Shown here one piece after another: positions 1-6,071 of a DNA stretch of 10,000 nt. The translations under genes were made by a program, and so were the position numbers. Source of the DNA: Kiritimatiellota bacterium (GTDB lineage: Bacteria; Verrucomicrobiota; Kiritimatiellia; JAAZAB01); NCBI GenBank assembly GCA_008636095.1, contig VSJD01000176.1, positions 1-10,000 of the forward strand. Reading direction: 5' to 3'. Numbering within the stretch: the stretch's first letter is position 1; each line of letters begins with the position of its first letter. The notes beneath the pieces were generated by a model. The model had not been told where the DNA came from. It made no database searches and was given only the letters and a program-made list of their open reading frames with translations.

Positions 1-32
1 AAATTTTCTATCCTAACTTTGGAATTTTAGCC

Positions 33-611
33 ATGACGTTTGGAAACATATTTACGGTCGTGGAAGTGGGCGCGCTCGTGCTCGTGCTGTGGGAATTCTT
101 GTGGGGCCTGAAACGGGGGCTTTCGGGCGAGCTCTCGCGGCTGATCAGTACGGTGGTCGTTTTGATCGTCGGTCTGCGGTTCTATCAGGCCTTGGGCCGT
201 ATGCTGGCCGACAATACCCGGTTGTCCGAGGACCCGGAACTGGCGCTGGCCGTGGCGTTCCTTCTGATCGTGGTCTGTTTTGCGCTCCTGTTCCTCATTT
301 TGCGCTTGATCCTGCGCCTGCTGATGTCGGTCAAGTTCAATGACAAGATTGACCGTCCCGGGGGCGGCATTGCCGGTATCTTGCGGGGGGTACTGATGGC
401 GCTCCTGTGCGTGTATGCGATCGGCTTGTGGCCCCACGAATACCTGCAGAATGCGGTGCGCAAGCAAGCAATCGTCGGGCGGGCGGTCTTCCAGTATGCT
501 CCACGGGCAATCGAAAAACTGAAGGCCATTCGCTGGCTTGATGTCGGCGTGAAGCCGCCGCTTACCTTGCCGTTCCCGCCGATTCCGGAACTGCCGGTGG
601 AAGAAAAGTAG
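33..611 (+). CDS. CvpA family inner-membrane protein
   Basis: 192-residue membrane protein of the CvpA (colicin V production) family. Hydrophobic stretches at about residues 8-24, 37-52, 70-97 and 112-131 suggest four membrane segments. The family signature is visible: G25-x2-R28-G29 with E33 after the first segment, and D107-R108-P109 followed by glycines 110-112 and G115 before the last. The C-terminus is a proline-rich cytoplasmic or periplasmic tail (about 172-192). CvpA proteins affect colicin export, envelope stress tolerance and biofilm formation, but their biochemical activity is not settled. The ATG has only a weak GGAA about ten bases upstream; no better start is in frame. The stop lies two bases before dnaG, so the two are almost certainly cotranscribed and perhaps translationally coupled. 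Family assignment is fairly sure; the role is not. Confidence 0.8.
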   Translation: MTFGNIFTVVEVGALVLVLWEFLWGLKRGLSGELSRLISTVVVLIVGLRFYQALGRMLADNTRLSEDPELALAVAFLLIVVCFALLFLILRLILRLLMSVKFNDKIDRPGGGIAGILRGVLMALLCVYAIGLWPHEYLQNAVRKQAIVGRAVFQYAPRAIEKLKAIRWLDVGVKPPLTLPFPPIPELPVEEK

Positions 612-613
612 CC

Positions 614-2575
614 ATGCCGCTCAAGGTTCCTCATGCCGTGTTGGAGGAGATCCGTCTCAATAACGATGTTGCGACGGTAATTGGCGCCTATTTCACACTC
701 CAGCGTAGTGGCTCCACCTTCAAGGCCCTCTGCCCGTTCCACAAGGAAAAGACACCGTCCTTCATGGTCAATCCCCAGCGCCAGACCTATCACTGTTTCG
801 GATGCGGCGTGGGCGGGGATGTATTCCGGTTCGTCATGGATTACGAGAAGGTGGATTTCATGACAGCCGTAAAAATGCTGGCCCAGCGCGCGGGTATCCG
901 GCTGAAGCTGGAATCGGATGGCGATAACGGCCAGCCCGGCAAGGAAGCGCTTTACGAAATCAATGCGCTCGTCGCCAAGTTATACCAGCAGTTCCTGCTC
1001 AAGCACCCGGAAGGCGAAGCCGCTCGGAAATACCTGGCGTTGCGTGACCTGCCGGCCTCGACCATTGAAGAGTTTATGATTGGCTTCGCCCCGGAGCGCT
1101 GGGACACCATCCTGCGTTGGGCCGAAAAAAAGTACACGCGTGAGCAACTGGAAGCCGCCGGCTTGATCATCCCGGCCCGTCCGCGGCCCGAGGTTTACCC
1201 GCCGGAGTTTACCCGCCTCCAGGGAGGGGCGGTGCCTGTCTCCGCCGAAGCGCTTCGCGCAGGCAAGCCGAAGGCGACCAGGGATCCAACACCGACCGTA
1301 GGTTCCGCGCGCTGGTATGATCGCTTCCGCAACCGGCTCATGTTTCCCATCCAGGATGAGCAGGGGCGCGTCGTGGGCTTCAGTGGGCGTGTTTTGGCCG
1401 CCGAGGTCGAAGCGGCCAAATATGTCAACACGCCGGAGACCGTGCTGTTCCGCAAAGGCCACATCCTCTACGCGCTTCATAAGGCGCGCCGCGCCATCGT
1501 GGAGTCGCGCGAGGCCATCGTCTGCGAAGGGCAGATTGACGTCATCCGCTGTCACCTGGCCGGATTTTCAACAGCGGTGGCGGCCCAGGGCACGGCGTTC
1601 ACCGCCGACCATGCCCGCATTCTGAAGCGTTATGCCGACAGCATTGTGCTTGTATTTGATGCCGACCGTGCCGGGCAGGATGCCGCCCTGCGCGCGGCGG
1701 ATACGTTCCTCCAGGTGGGGCTGGTAGTGCGCATCGCGGCGCTCCCGGCGGGTGAGGACCCCGATTCGCTGATCCGCCGCAAGGACGGCACAGTCGCATT
1801 TAAAAAACTCCTCCAGGACGCCAAGTCGGCATTGGATTTTCAAATTGACGTGCTCACCGGCCGCGAAAAACCGGATACGGAAGCCGGCCTGATGCGGCTG
1901 GCCACGGCTGTGGTGGCCACGATTGCCCGTACGCCCAATGCCGTCCAGCAGGCTCGGCTTATCCAGCAGGCTGCCGCGCGTCTGGCCGTGCCGGAGACGG
2001 CGCTCCAGCATGAATTGGACAAGGTTCTGAGGCACAGTCGGCCGGTCGCCGTCGTGACCGCGCCCCAGAAAGCTGATCCGGCGATGCCGCGGCCGAATAA
2101 GGAACTGGCGCTGGCCGAACATCTGGCGACAAATCTGGAATTGGCGGGCCTGGTCAGAACGTATTTGCCGCTGGACCTGTTGACGGATTTGCCGTGCCGG
2201 CAGGTGATCCAGGCTTGCCTGCAGGCGGAGCAAGGCAAGCGGGATGTCATGAGTATTATCGCGGAGCAGGACAATGAGGAACGGGATCTATCCCGGTTTG
2301 TGGCCCAGGCGCTGGCCGCGCCGGCCAAGATCAAGAGCGATTTCGCGACCCGGGAGGAGTCGGTCAAATCACTTATCCTGGGCATCCGCACGGCGGCGCT
2401 CCAGCGGCGCCGAAAGGAAATCGCCAAACAATGCCAGGCCATGCGCGTGCAGGTGGGATCCAAACAGACCCCCGCGGAGGAGAAAAAGCTGGATTTGGAA
2501 TATACTCAACTGGGGTATGATATTGCCAAACTTAAGCAGTGGGACACCGCCGTGCCGGTCATGGACGGGATGTGA
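614..2575 (+). CDS. dnaG: DNA primase DnaG
   Basis: Makes the RNA primers that start leading-strand and Okazaki-fragment synthesis, normally with the replicative helicase. The 653 residues show the full bacterial layout. A CHC2 zinc-binding domain has ligands C40, H43, C61 and C64. The polymerase core contains WYDRFRNRLMFPI near residues 234-246. The TOPRIM domain has catalytic E305 (EGQIDV), D349 and D351 (FDADRAG) and the EDPDSLI motif at 381-387. A helicase-interacting C-terminal region, rich in charged helices, runs from about 500. Two oddities: EGQ replaces the usual EGY at the TOPRIM glutamate, and an extra proline/alanine-rich segment of roughly 35-45 residues (about 190-231) lies between the N-terminal core and the WYDRF motif. 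Its DNA is palindromic. The purine-rich run GGAAGAAAAG, at the end of cvpA, serves as ribosome site. At 653 residues it is slightly longer than typical DnaG. Confidence 0.97.
   Translation: MPLKVPHAVLEEIRLNNDVATVIGAYFTLQRSGSTFKALCPFHKEKTPSFMVNPQRQTYHCFGCGVGGDVFRFVMDYEKVDFMTAVKMLAQRAGIRLKLESDGDNGQPGKEALYEINALVAKLYQQFLLKHPEGEAARKYLALRDLPASTIEEFMIGFAPERWDTILRWAEKKYTREQLEAAGLIIPARPRPEVYPPEFTRLQGGAVPVSAEALRAGKPKATRDPTPTVGSARWYDRFRNRLMFPIQDEQGRVVGFSGRVLAAEVEAAKYVNTPETVLFRKGHILYALHKARRAIVESREAIVCEGQIDVIRCHLAGFSTAVAAQGTAFTADHARILKRYADSIVLVFDADRAGQDAALRAADTFLQVGLVVRIAALPAGEDPDSLIRRKDGTVAFKKLLQDAKSALDFQIDVLTGREKPDTEAGLMRLATAVVATIARTPNAVQQARLIQQAAARLAVPETALQHELDKVLRHSRPVAVVTAPQKADPAMPRPNKELALAEHLATNLELAGLVRTYLPLDLLTDLPCRQVIQACLQAEQGKRDVMSIIAEQDNEERDLSRFVAQALAAPAKIKSDFATREESVKSLILGIRTAALQRRRKEIAKQCQAMRVQVGSKQTPAEEKKLDLEYTQLGYDIAKLKQWDTAVPVMDGM
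1196..1304 (+). repeat. Palindrome-rich in-frame insertion inside dnaG
   Basis: This stretch codes for the extra linker of the primase (about residues 195-230). It is dense in inverted repeats: a perfect 12-bp palindrome CGAAGCGCTTCG at 1246-1257, GCCTG (1234-1238) pairing with CAGGC (1260-1264) around it, and GGCGG (1228-1232) pairing with CCGCC (1242-1246). Such structure is not expected from the protein alone. The extra residues are low in recognisable motif and sit between two conserved parts of DnaG. I infer a dispersed palindromic repeat captured in frame, like the palindromic elements known inside Rickettsia genes. No second copy is in the window, so the boundaries and repeat status are unproven. 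Confidence 0.35.
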
Positions 2576-2587
2576 CGTTTTAGTATA

Positions 2588-2610
2588 CCGGCATGGAACT
2601 GACCTGCCGG
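2588..2610 (+). terminator. Candidate weak terminator after dnaG
   Basis: CCGGCA (2588-2593) and TGCCGG (2605-2610) form a six-base-pair stem, with a further GG/CC pairing possible in the loop. It begins 12 bases after the dnaG stop and is followed only by AATTTAACTT, not a true T-run. It may attenuate readthrough into the next gene rather than end transcription; an RNA-processing or stability hairpin is equally possible. Confidence 0.35.
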
Positions 2611-2729
2611 AATTTAACTTGAAAAAAACAGCCGGATGGGATAACGTCAAGGCGAATGAATAGAGGATCCAAACCGAATACGGAGTTAAGACACACCGTA
2701 GCTTTTGAGATGTTATAAAGGATGTGACT

Positions 2730-3464
2730 ATGAGTTTTCTCAGTAAGTTGTTTGGTAAATGCGCCGGGGGGCGTAAAACCTTGACCAGGCCGGCGGAGGA
2801 ACGGGTTTATGTGGTGGACGCCACCGGCATGGTGGATCCGCGTCAGCGCAACGGCGGCGGCCAGGCCAGCCCCCGTGACCATTTTGCGATTCTGCGCATG
2901 CTGGCCCAGTTTGCCGGCCGGGAAGGGATTGAAATCCAGGCGGTTTTTACCGGGCGCCCTTTGCGCGAAGCCGGTGAGGGCCAGGAATTCAAGGGTGTGC
3001 GCGTGTTCTACGCCGAGAACGGCGCGAGCGCCCAGGCCAGGATGAAAGACCTGATCCGCAAACTGGCTGTCCGCAAAGACGTGGTTCTGCTGACGGCGGA
3101 TGCCGCACTGGAGCGATCGGCTGGTGAGCTGGGCACGGTCTGTATGCGCCTTTCGACACTGCGGAAGAGTTTTGACGAACGCGACGACCGTGATCGGGAC
3201 CGGGGCGACCAGGGGAATCGCGGAGAACATGGCGACCGTGATTACGGCCCCCGTGATTACGGCCCCCGTGACCGCGGGAATCGTGACCGCGGCAACCGTG
3301 ACCGCGGAAACCGTGATTACGGTAATCGTGACCGGGGCGATCGGGATCGCCAACATCGGCCCAATAACAATAACAACCCTGCGTCCGAAACGCCGGAAGA
3401 GCCTGCCGAGGAAGCCGAGCCGAGAGAAAATCCGTCGGTTAATGACCTGATTGATACCGTCTGA
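2730..3464 (+). CDS. NYN/PIN-like putative ribonuclease with RD-G-rich disordered tail
   Basis: The first 140 or so residues of this 244-residue protein look like the NYN (PIN-fold) domain of the YacP/Rae1 type. They show a strand ending in VVDATG (D30), a second in AVFTGRP (71-77), GVRVFY (89-94) before a helix, and LLTADAAL (120-127, D124). Rae1 is a ribosome-associated mRNA endonuclease in Bacillus subtilis, where yacP lies beside rlmB; an rlmB homologue is also the neighbour here, though convergent. The acidic residue usual near position 102 (an AD-x2-I pattern) seems to be glutamine, so activity is uncertain. Residues about 149-210 are a hydrophilic RD/RG/N repeat tail, followed by an acidic end rich in E and P, probably disordered and perhaps RNA-binding. 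I chose the ATG at 2730 over an in-frame GTG at 2724 because AAGGA (2718-2722) lies seven bases before the ATG. The NYN call is moderately sure; the function is inference. Confidence 0.6.
   Translation: MSFLSKLFGKCAGGRKTLTRPAEERVYVVDATGMVDPRQRNGGGQASPRDHFAILRMLAQFAGREGIEIQAVFTGRPLREAGEGQEFKGVRVFYAENGASAQARMKDLIRKLAVRKDVVLLTADAALERSAGELGTVCMRLSTLRKSFDERDDRDRDRGDQGNRGEHGDRDYGPRDYGPRDRGNRDRGNRDRGNRDYGNRDRGDRDRQHRPNNNNNPASETPEEPAEEAEPRENPSVNDLIDTV
3237..3341 (+). repeat. 15-bp tandem repeat array (seven copies) coding for RDxGx
   Basis: Seven consecutive 15-bp units, each beginning CGTGA, lie in frame and code for the pentapeptides RDYGP, RDYGP, RDRGN, RDRGN, RDRGN, RDYGN and RDRGD (residues 170-204). 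The first two units are identical at the DNA level and units three to five differ by one or two bases, a pattern of recent slippage or unequal exchange. An eighth, decayed unit (RDRQH) follows, and looser RD/RG-rich sequence precedes the array from about 3175. Because the unit is a multiple of three, copy-number change would lengthen or shorten the tail without a frameshift. Confidence 0.9.
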
Positions 3465-3515
3465 GGCGGCCTTGGCGGCCACCGATCAGCTCGATGTATA
3501 GGAATTTGAATCCGG

Positions 3516-3648
3516 GTAGCCGCGCCCGCCTGCAACGCTGTGCGTAGCACTGCGGGCAGGTGAGGGCGTGGATTCTTCCGGTCTGCCCACCATAGTACGG
3601 TTAATGCCGGACGACGGCGGGCGGCCACGGGCTCACGCCCGCGGCTAC
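3516..3648. repeat. REPIN-like paired inverted repeat between convergent genes
   Basis: GTAGCCGCG at 3516-3524 is repeated exactly in inverted orientation as CGCGGCTAC at 3640-3648, enclosing GC-rich, hairpin-forming DNA. The left half can fold GCCCGC (3524-3529) with GCGGGC (3552-3557). The right half forms a compact hairpin: CGGGC (3628-3632), loop TCAC, GCCCG (3637-3641), extended by GCC/GGC across an A-C mismatch. Two inverted palindromic units in about 130 bp between two convergent genes is the typical size and setting of a REPIN. It may also act as a two-way barrier to transcription or 3' RNA decay. The 202 bp between the stop codons holds no gene that I can see. Only one copy is visible, so repeat status is inferred. 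Confidence 0.45.
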
Positions 3649-3666
3649 ATGAAACAGTCGCCCTGA

Positions 3667-4404
3667 TCACGCTTCACCGGCAGGCACACATGGCTGCAAC
3701 ATGAAGAGCGCGATGCCCGCCGCCACTGAGGCGTTGAGCGACGTGACGCGCCCCTGCTGGGGAATGCTTACGAGGTGATGGGCCTGGTTGAGAATGTGCT
3801 GGCCGACCGCCCGATGCTCGCCGCCGATCACCAGCAGTATCTTCTTCGGATTCCGTTCGCTCAGACGCCGGAGGTCTTCCTTTCCGCGCGCGTCCAGGGC
3901 CACCAGCGTGAACCCCAGCGGCAACAGTGCTTTGACGTATTCGTTGGCGGTGTGGTCCCTGGCAATCCTGAGATATTCGGTGGCGCCGGAGGAAGCCTTG
4001 ACAACCGAGGGATAGATTTCCGGAACGCCCCGATTGGCCAAGAGCACATCATGCCAGCCGAAAATTTCGGCGCTGCGCAAAATGGCGCCGACGTTCTGGG
4101 GGTCTTCCACGTTGTCAATCAACAGCAAACGGTCGGCCGCCTGCAGGCTTTCCAGTGAGGCGTAGGGATAGGATTCCGTTTCCAGCACGACACCCTGGTG
4201 CTCCGTTGTCCGGCATAGATCAAAGAGCCGGCGCTTATCGGCGGCGGCCACAGGCACCTTGGTCTCGTTCAATAGTTCGGTAAGTTTGCGGCGCCGGGAA
4301 CCGGTTGCTCCGCTCGGCCCGAAATAGGCGTTTTGAATTGCGCGGCGCCGGGCGCGCACGACCTCGAAGGCCGGATTGATGCCGTAAATATATTCGGTGG
4401 TCAT
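3667..4404 (-). CDS. rlmB: TrmH/SpoU-family 23S rRNA 2'-O-methyltransferase (RlmB-type)
   Basis: A SPOUT-fold methyltransferase. RlmB transfers a methyl group from S-adenosylmethionine to the ribose of G2251 in the 23S rRNA P-loop. The 245 residues have the family's two-part layout. The N-terminal substrate-recognition domain (about 1-75) begins with YIYGINPAFEV and ends near EHQGVVLE. The knotted catalytic domain carries motif 1 (DNVEDPQNVGAILRSAE, 97-113, with N104 and R110), motif 2 (IGGEHRAVGQ, 193-202, with E196) and motif 3 (IPQQGRVTSLNASVAAG, 214-230, with N224). Motif 2 is unusual: relatives mostly have GSEGKGL, so HR replaces the usual GK after the glutamate. Length fits RlmB. TrmH-family members with other targets, such as RlmB-like tRNA or rRNA enzymes, cannot be excluded. 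The ATG has AAGG six bases upstream. It diverges from the regulator gene and converges on the NYN gene. Confidence 0.85.
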   Translation of the reverse strand: MTTEYIYGINPAFEVVRARRRAIQNAYFGPSGATGSRRRKLTELLNETKVPVAAADKRRLFDLCRTTEHQGVVLETESYPYASLESLQAADRLLLIDNVEDPQNVGAILRSAEIFGWHDVLLANRGVPEIYPSVVKASSGATEYLRIARDHTANEYVKALLPLGFTLVALDARGKEDLRRLSERNPKKILLVIGGEHRAVGQHILNQAHHLVSIPQQGRVTSLNASVAAGIALFMLQPCVPAGEA

Positions 4405-4442
4405 GTTGGCCTTGTCTGATTTATTACCGCCATAGCGGCGCT

Positions 4443-4470
4443 ATCATCCATTCCGCCGGAAGCCTGCCAA
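4443..4470 (-). promoter_or_regulatory. Candidate rlmB promoter overlapping a palindrome
   Basis: Read on the minus strand, TTGGCA (4465-4470; five of six to TTGACA) is followed after 16 bases by GATGAT (4443-4448; four of six to TATAAT), about 40 bases upstream of the rlmB start. The inverted repeat ATAGC-GGC-GCTAT (4432-4444) begins at the -10 end and could be an operator or an early mRNA hairpin. Based on consensus matching only. Confidence 0.3.
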
Positions 4471-4559
4471 TCGTAAAATTGTTTTGCAGTCATAAGTGAA
4501 CGCTACCAAAATGGCCCGGCGGTTGCCACTTTATTTTGACCGATTGTCAGCGAAATCTA

Positions 4560-4588
4560 TTGACATCTGTTTCTTAAGGAGATACATT
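4560..4588 (+). promoter_or_regulatory. Candidate promoter running into the regulator start
   Basis: A perfect TTGACA (4560-4565) and TACATT (4583-4588; four of six to TATAAT) are 17 bases apart, the ideal spacing. Transcription would start near 4594-4597, next to the ATG at 4596, giving a leaderless message. This conflicts with the ribosome site AAGGAG (4576-4581) inside the same stretch. A weaker upstream alternative, TTGACC (4536-4541) with TATTGA (4558-4563), would give a leader that includes that ribosome site. One of the two signals is probably fortuitous. Confidence 0.35.
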
Positions 4589-5156
4589 GTTTCCTATGAA
4601 CGAACAAGCCATAGGGCGCAATATTCGCCAGTTGCGGCAGCGCGCCGGCTTGACGTTAACCGCTTTGGCCAAGAAAGCCCGGATGACCAAGAGCACTTTG
4701 TCCAAAATTGAAACCGGGCAGACTTCATCCCCCATTTCCACCCTTTTACGAATTGCCGCAACGCTGGAAGTGACCATATCGGAATTTTTCATCGAGGAAA
4801 CAACCAATCCCCCATTTATTCTGACCCGCAAGGGACAGGGCCAAATCATTGCGCGCGACGGCTCGCAATGGGGATATGCTTATGAGGCGCTGGCATCGAA
4901 ACTGAAACAAAAAATCGGCGAGCCATTTCTGCTGACTATTCGGCCGGGCGATCCCAAGGGACAATTCCAGCATGGGGGCCAGGAATTTATCTATATGCTT
5001 TCCGGTCAAATGGAATTCTCGGTTGGTGGCACAGTTCTGAAACTCAATCCCGGAGATTCGTTGTATTTCAATCCCGCTTTGCTGCATACCACCAGGGTAA
5101 CCGGAAAACACCCGGCCATATTTCTTTGTATATTCATGCAGAACGTCTCCAAATAA
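4587..5156 (+). CDS. XRE-family transcriptional regulator with C-terminal cupin
   Basis: A DNA-binding regulator of the XRE-cupin type, most likely controlling the downstream catabolic genes. Residues 8-65 form a Cro/cI helix-turn-helix domain (IGRNIRQLRQRAGLTLTALA, then STLSKIETGQTSP-like recognition and the LLRIAATLEVTISEFF end). Residues about 110-185 are a cupin barrel with H129 and E133 in HGGQEFIYMLSG, PGDSLYF at 155-161 and H167, so a metal- or small-ligand-binding pocket is plausible. Relatives respond to pathway intermediates, fatty-acid-like ligands or polyamines; the ligand here is unknown. The start is uncertain: TTG at 4587 lies five bases after AAGGAG (4576-4581), a good distance, while the in-frame ATG at 4596 lies 14 bases after it, rather far, but would suit a leaderless message. 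Only 19 bases separate it from the next gene, so the two probably share a transcript. Confidence 0.88.
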   Translation: MFPMNEQAIGRNIRQLRQRAGLTLTALAKKARMTKSTLSKIETGQTSSPISTLLRIAATLEVTISEFFIEETTNPPFILTRKGQGQIIARDGSQWGYAYEALASKLKQKIGEPFLLTIRPGDPKGQFQHGGQEFIYMLSGQMEFSVGGTVLKLNPGDSLYFNPALLHTTRVTGKHPAIFLCIFMQNVSK

Positions 5157-5175
5157 TACAGAAAGGAAAGCGGTT

Positions 5176-5928
5176 ATGATTCCAATCAATCTCTCCGGTA
5201 AAACAGCCATTATCACCGGTTCCGGCCAGGGACTCGGCGCGAGTACCGCCGCATTACTTGCCCGGGCAGGCGCCAACGTGGTCATTAACTACTTTAATGA
5301 TCCGCAGGGCATGAACCTTGAGCGCGCAAAGGTCACGGCGGCGGCCATCGGCAATCAAGCGCTATTGATTGACGCCGATGTGCGTGATCTCGCGGCGGTG
5401 GCGGCCATGTTCAGCCGGACCATTGATCATTTCGGACAAGTTGACTTGGTGGTCAATAATGCGGGCATTCTCCGGGATCGGAGTATTAAAAAAATGACCA
5501 GCGCGGAATGGAGCGATGTGATTGACACTAATTTGACGGGGGTATTTAATGTCTGCAAGCTGGCGGCGGAGAAATTAGCCGATGGCGGACGGATTGTTAA
5601 TGTGTCCTCAATATCAGCCTTCCAGGGTTTTTTTGGACAGTGCAATTATGCCTCCGCCAAGGGGGGCGTGGCGAGCCTGACCAAGGTGCTCTGTAGAGAA
5701 GTGGCCAAAAGAAATATCACGGTCAACGCGGTGGCGCCGGGCGTGGTGTTGACGGAAATGGGAAAATCCATTTCGGAAGAAGTTCGCAAGGAAATGCTCA
5801 AATCCATTCCCTTGGGCCGTTTTGGAGAACCGGACGAGATCGGCAAGGTGATCCTGTTTCTCTGCAGTGATCTCGCCTCTTATGTTACCGGCCAGACGAT
5901 TCACGTCAGCGGAGGCTGGTGGGTATGA
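5176..5928 (+). CDS. SDR-family 3-oxoacyl reductase / 3-hydroxyacyl-CoA dehydrogenase, FabG-like
   Basis: Classical short-chain dehydrogenase/reductase of 250 residues, the standard length. Cofactor-binding TGSGQGLG is at 14-21, NNAG at 94-97, and the catalytic tetrad is N119, S145, Y158 and K162 (YASAK). VTGQTIHVSGG near the end is typical of FabG. After the second strand the sequence reads VVINYF, as in FabG proteins that use NADP(H), with no acidic NAD-selecting residue there. In fatty acid synthesis such enzymes reduce 3-oxoacyl-ACP. Next to a CoA-transferase and thiolase, a role on a 3-hydroxyacyl-CoA or 3-oxoacyl-CoA is more likely; this is inference from context. An AAGGAA ribosome site lies about seven bases before the ATG. 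It follows the regulator by 19 bases. General SDR call is certain, the substrate unknown. Confidence 0.9.
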   Translation: MIPINLSGKTAIITGSGQGLGASTAALLARAGANVVINYFNDPQGMNLERAKVTAAAIGNQALLIDADVRDLAAVAAMFSRTIDHFGQVDLVVNNAGILRDRSIKKMTSAEWSDVIDTNLTGVFNVCKLAAEKLADGGRIVNVSSISAFQGFFGQCNYASAKGGVASLTKVLCREVAKRNITVNAVAPGVVLTEMGKSISEEVRKEMLKSIPLGRFGEPDEIGKVILFLCSDLASYVTGQTIHVSGGWWV

Positions 5929-5991
5929 TGCACCCCTTGCACCAAAACAAATAAAGGTTCGAATGCAATACCACAACCGGCGCGATAGTAC

Positions 5992-6020
5992 TTGCGTTGC
6001 AAGATTTAGTGGAATATATC
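5992..6020 (+). promoter_or_regulatory. Candidate internal promoter before the second SDR
   Basis: TTGCGT (5992-5997; three of six to consensus) and TATATC (6015-6020; four of six) are 17 bases apart within the 143-bp gap between the two SDR genes. That gap is much wider than the cluster's other gaps (19, 38 and 58 bp) and AT-richer than the flanking genes. The second SDR, CoA-transferase and thiolase could thus be transcribed separately from the regulator and first SDR. Consensus matching only. Confidence 0.3.
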
Positions 6021-6071
6021 TTAAGTTCATGGAAATATGTGGAATGACGGGTTCTAATTGGAGGGCGAAAT

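Noticed and set aside
27..793. Two minus-strand frames opposite cvpA and the dnaG start
   Set aside because: Shadows of cvpA/dnaG; very rich in H, Q, D and R or S and R, with no domain.
980..2463. Several minus-strand open frames of about 190-220 codons opposite dnaG
   Set aside because: Overlap a certain primase gene and are expected in GC-rich codon-biased DNA; their compositions are R/H/Q-rich and match no family I know.
3237..3356. CRISPR-like regular repeats
   Set aside because: Units are contiguous 15-mers without spacers, in frame inside a protein gene.
2580..3482. 300-codon open frame on the minus strand, rich in V, T, A and I
   Set aside because: It lies opposite the NYN gene; its repetitive hydrophobic sequence is the reverse reading of the 15-bp array, and it has no recognisable domain.
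3465..3490. GCGGCC direct repeat and short GGCC stem just after the NYN gene as a terminator
   Set aside because: Only a four-base stem and no T-run; too weak to call.
3775..4158. 127-codon plus-strand frame opposite rlmB
   Set aside because: Overlaps clear methyltransferase motifs 1 and 2 on the other strand, and has no domain.
4496..4711. 71-codon plus-strand frame upstream of and overlapping the regulator
   Set aside because: Runs out of frame into the helix-turn-helix coding region, lacks a ribosome site, and shows no family resemblance.
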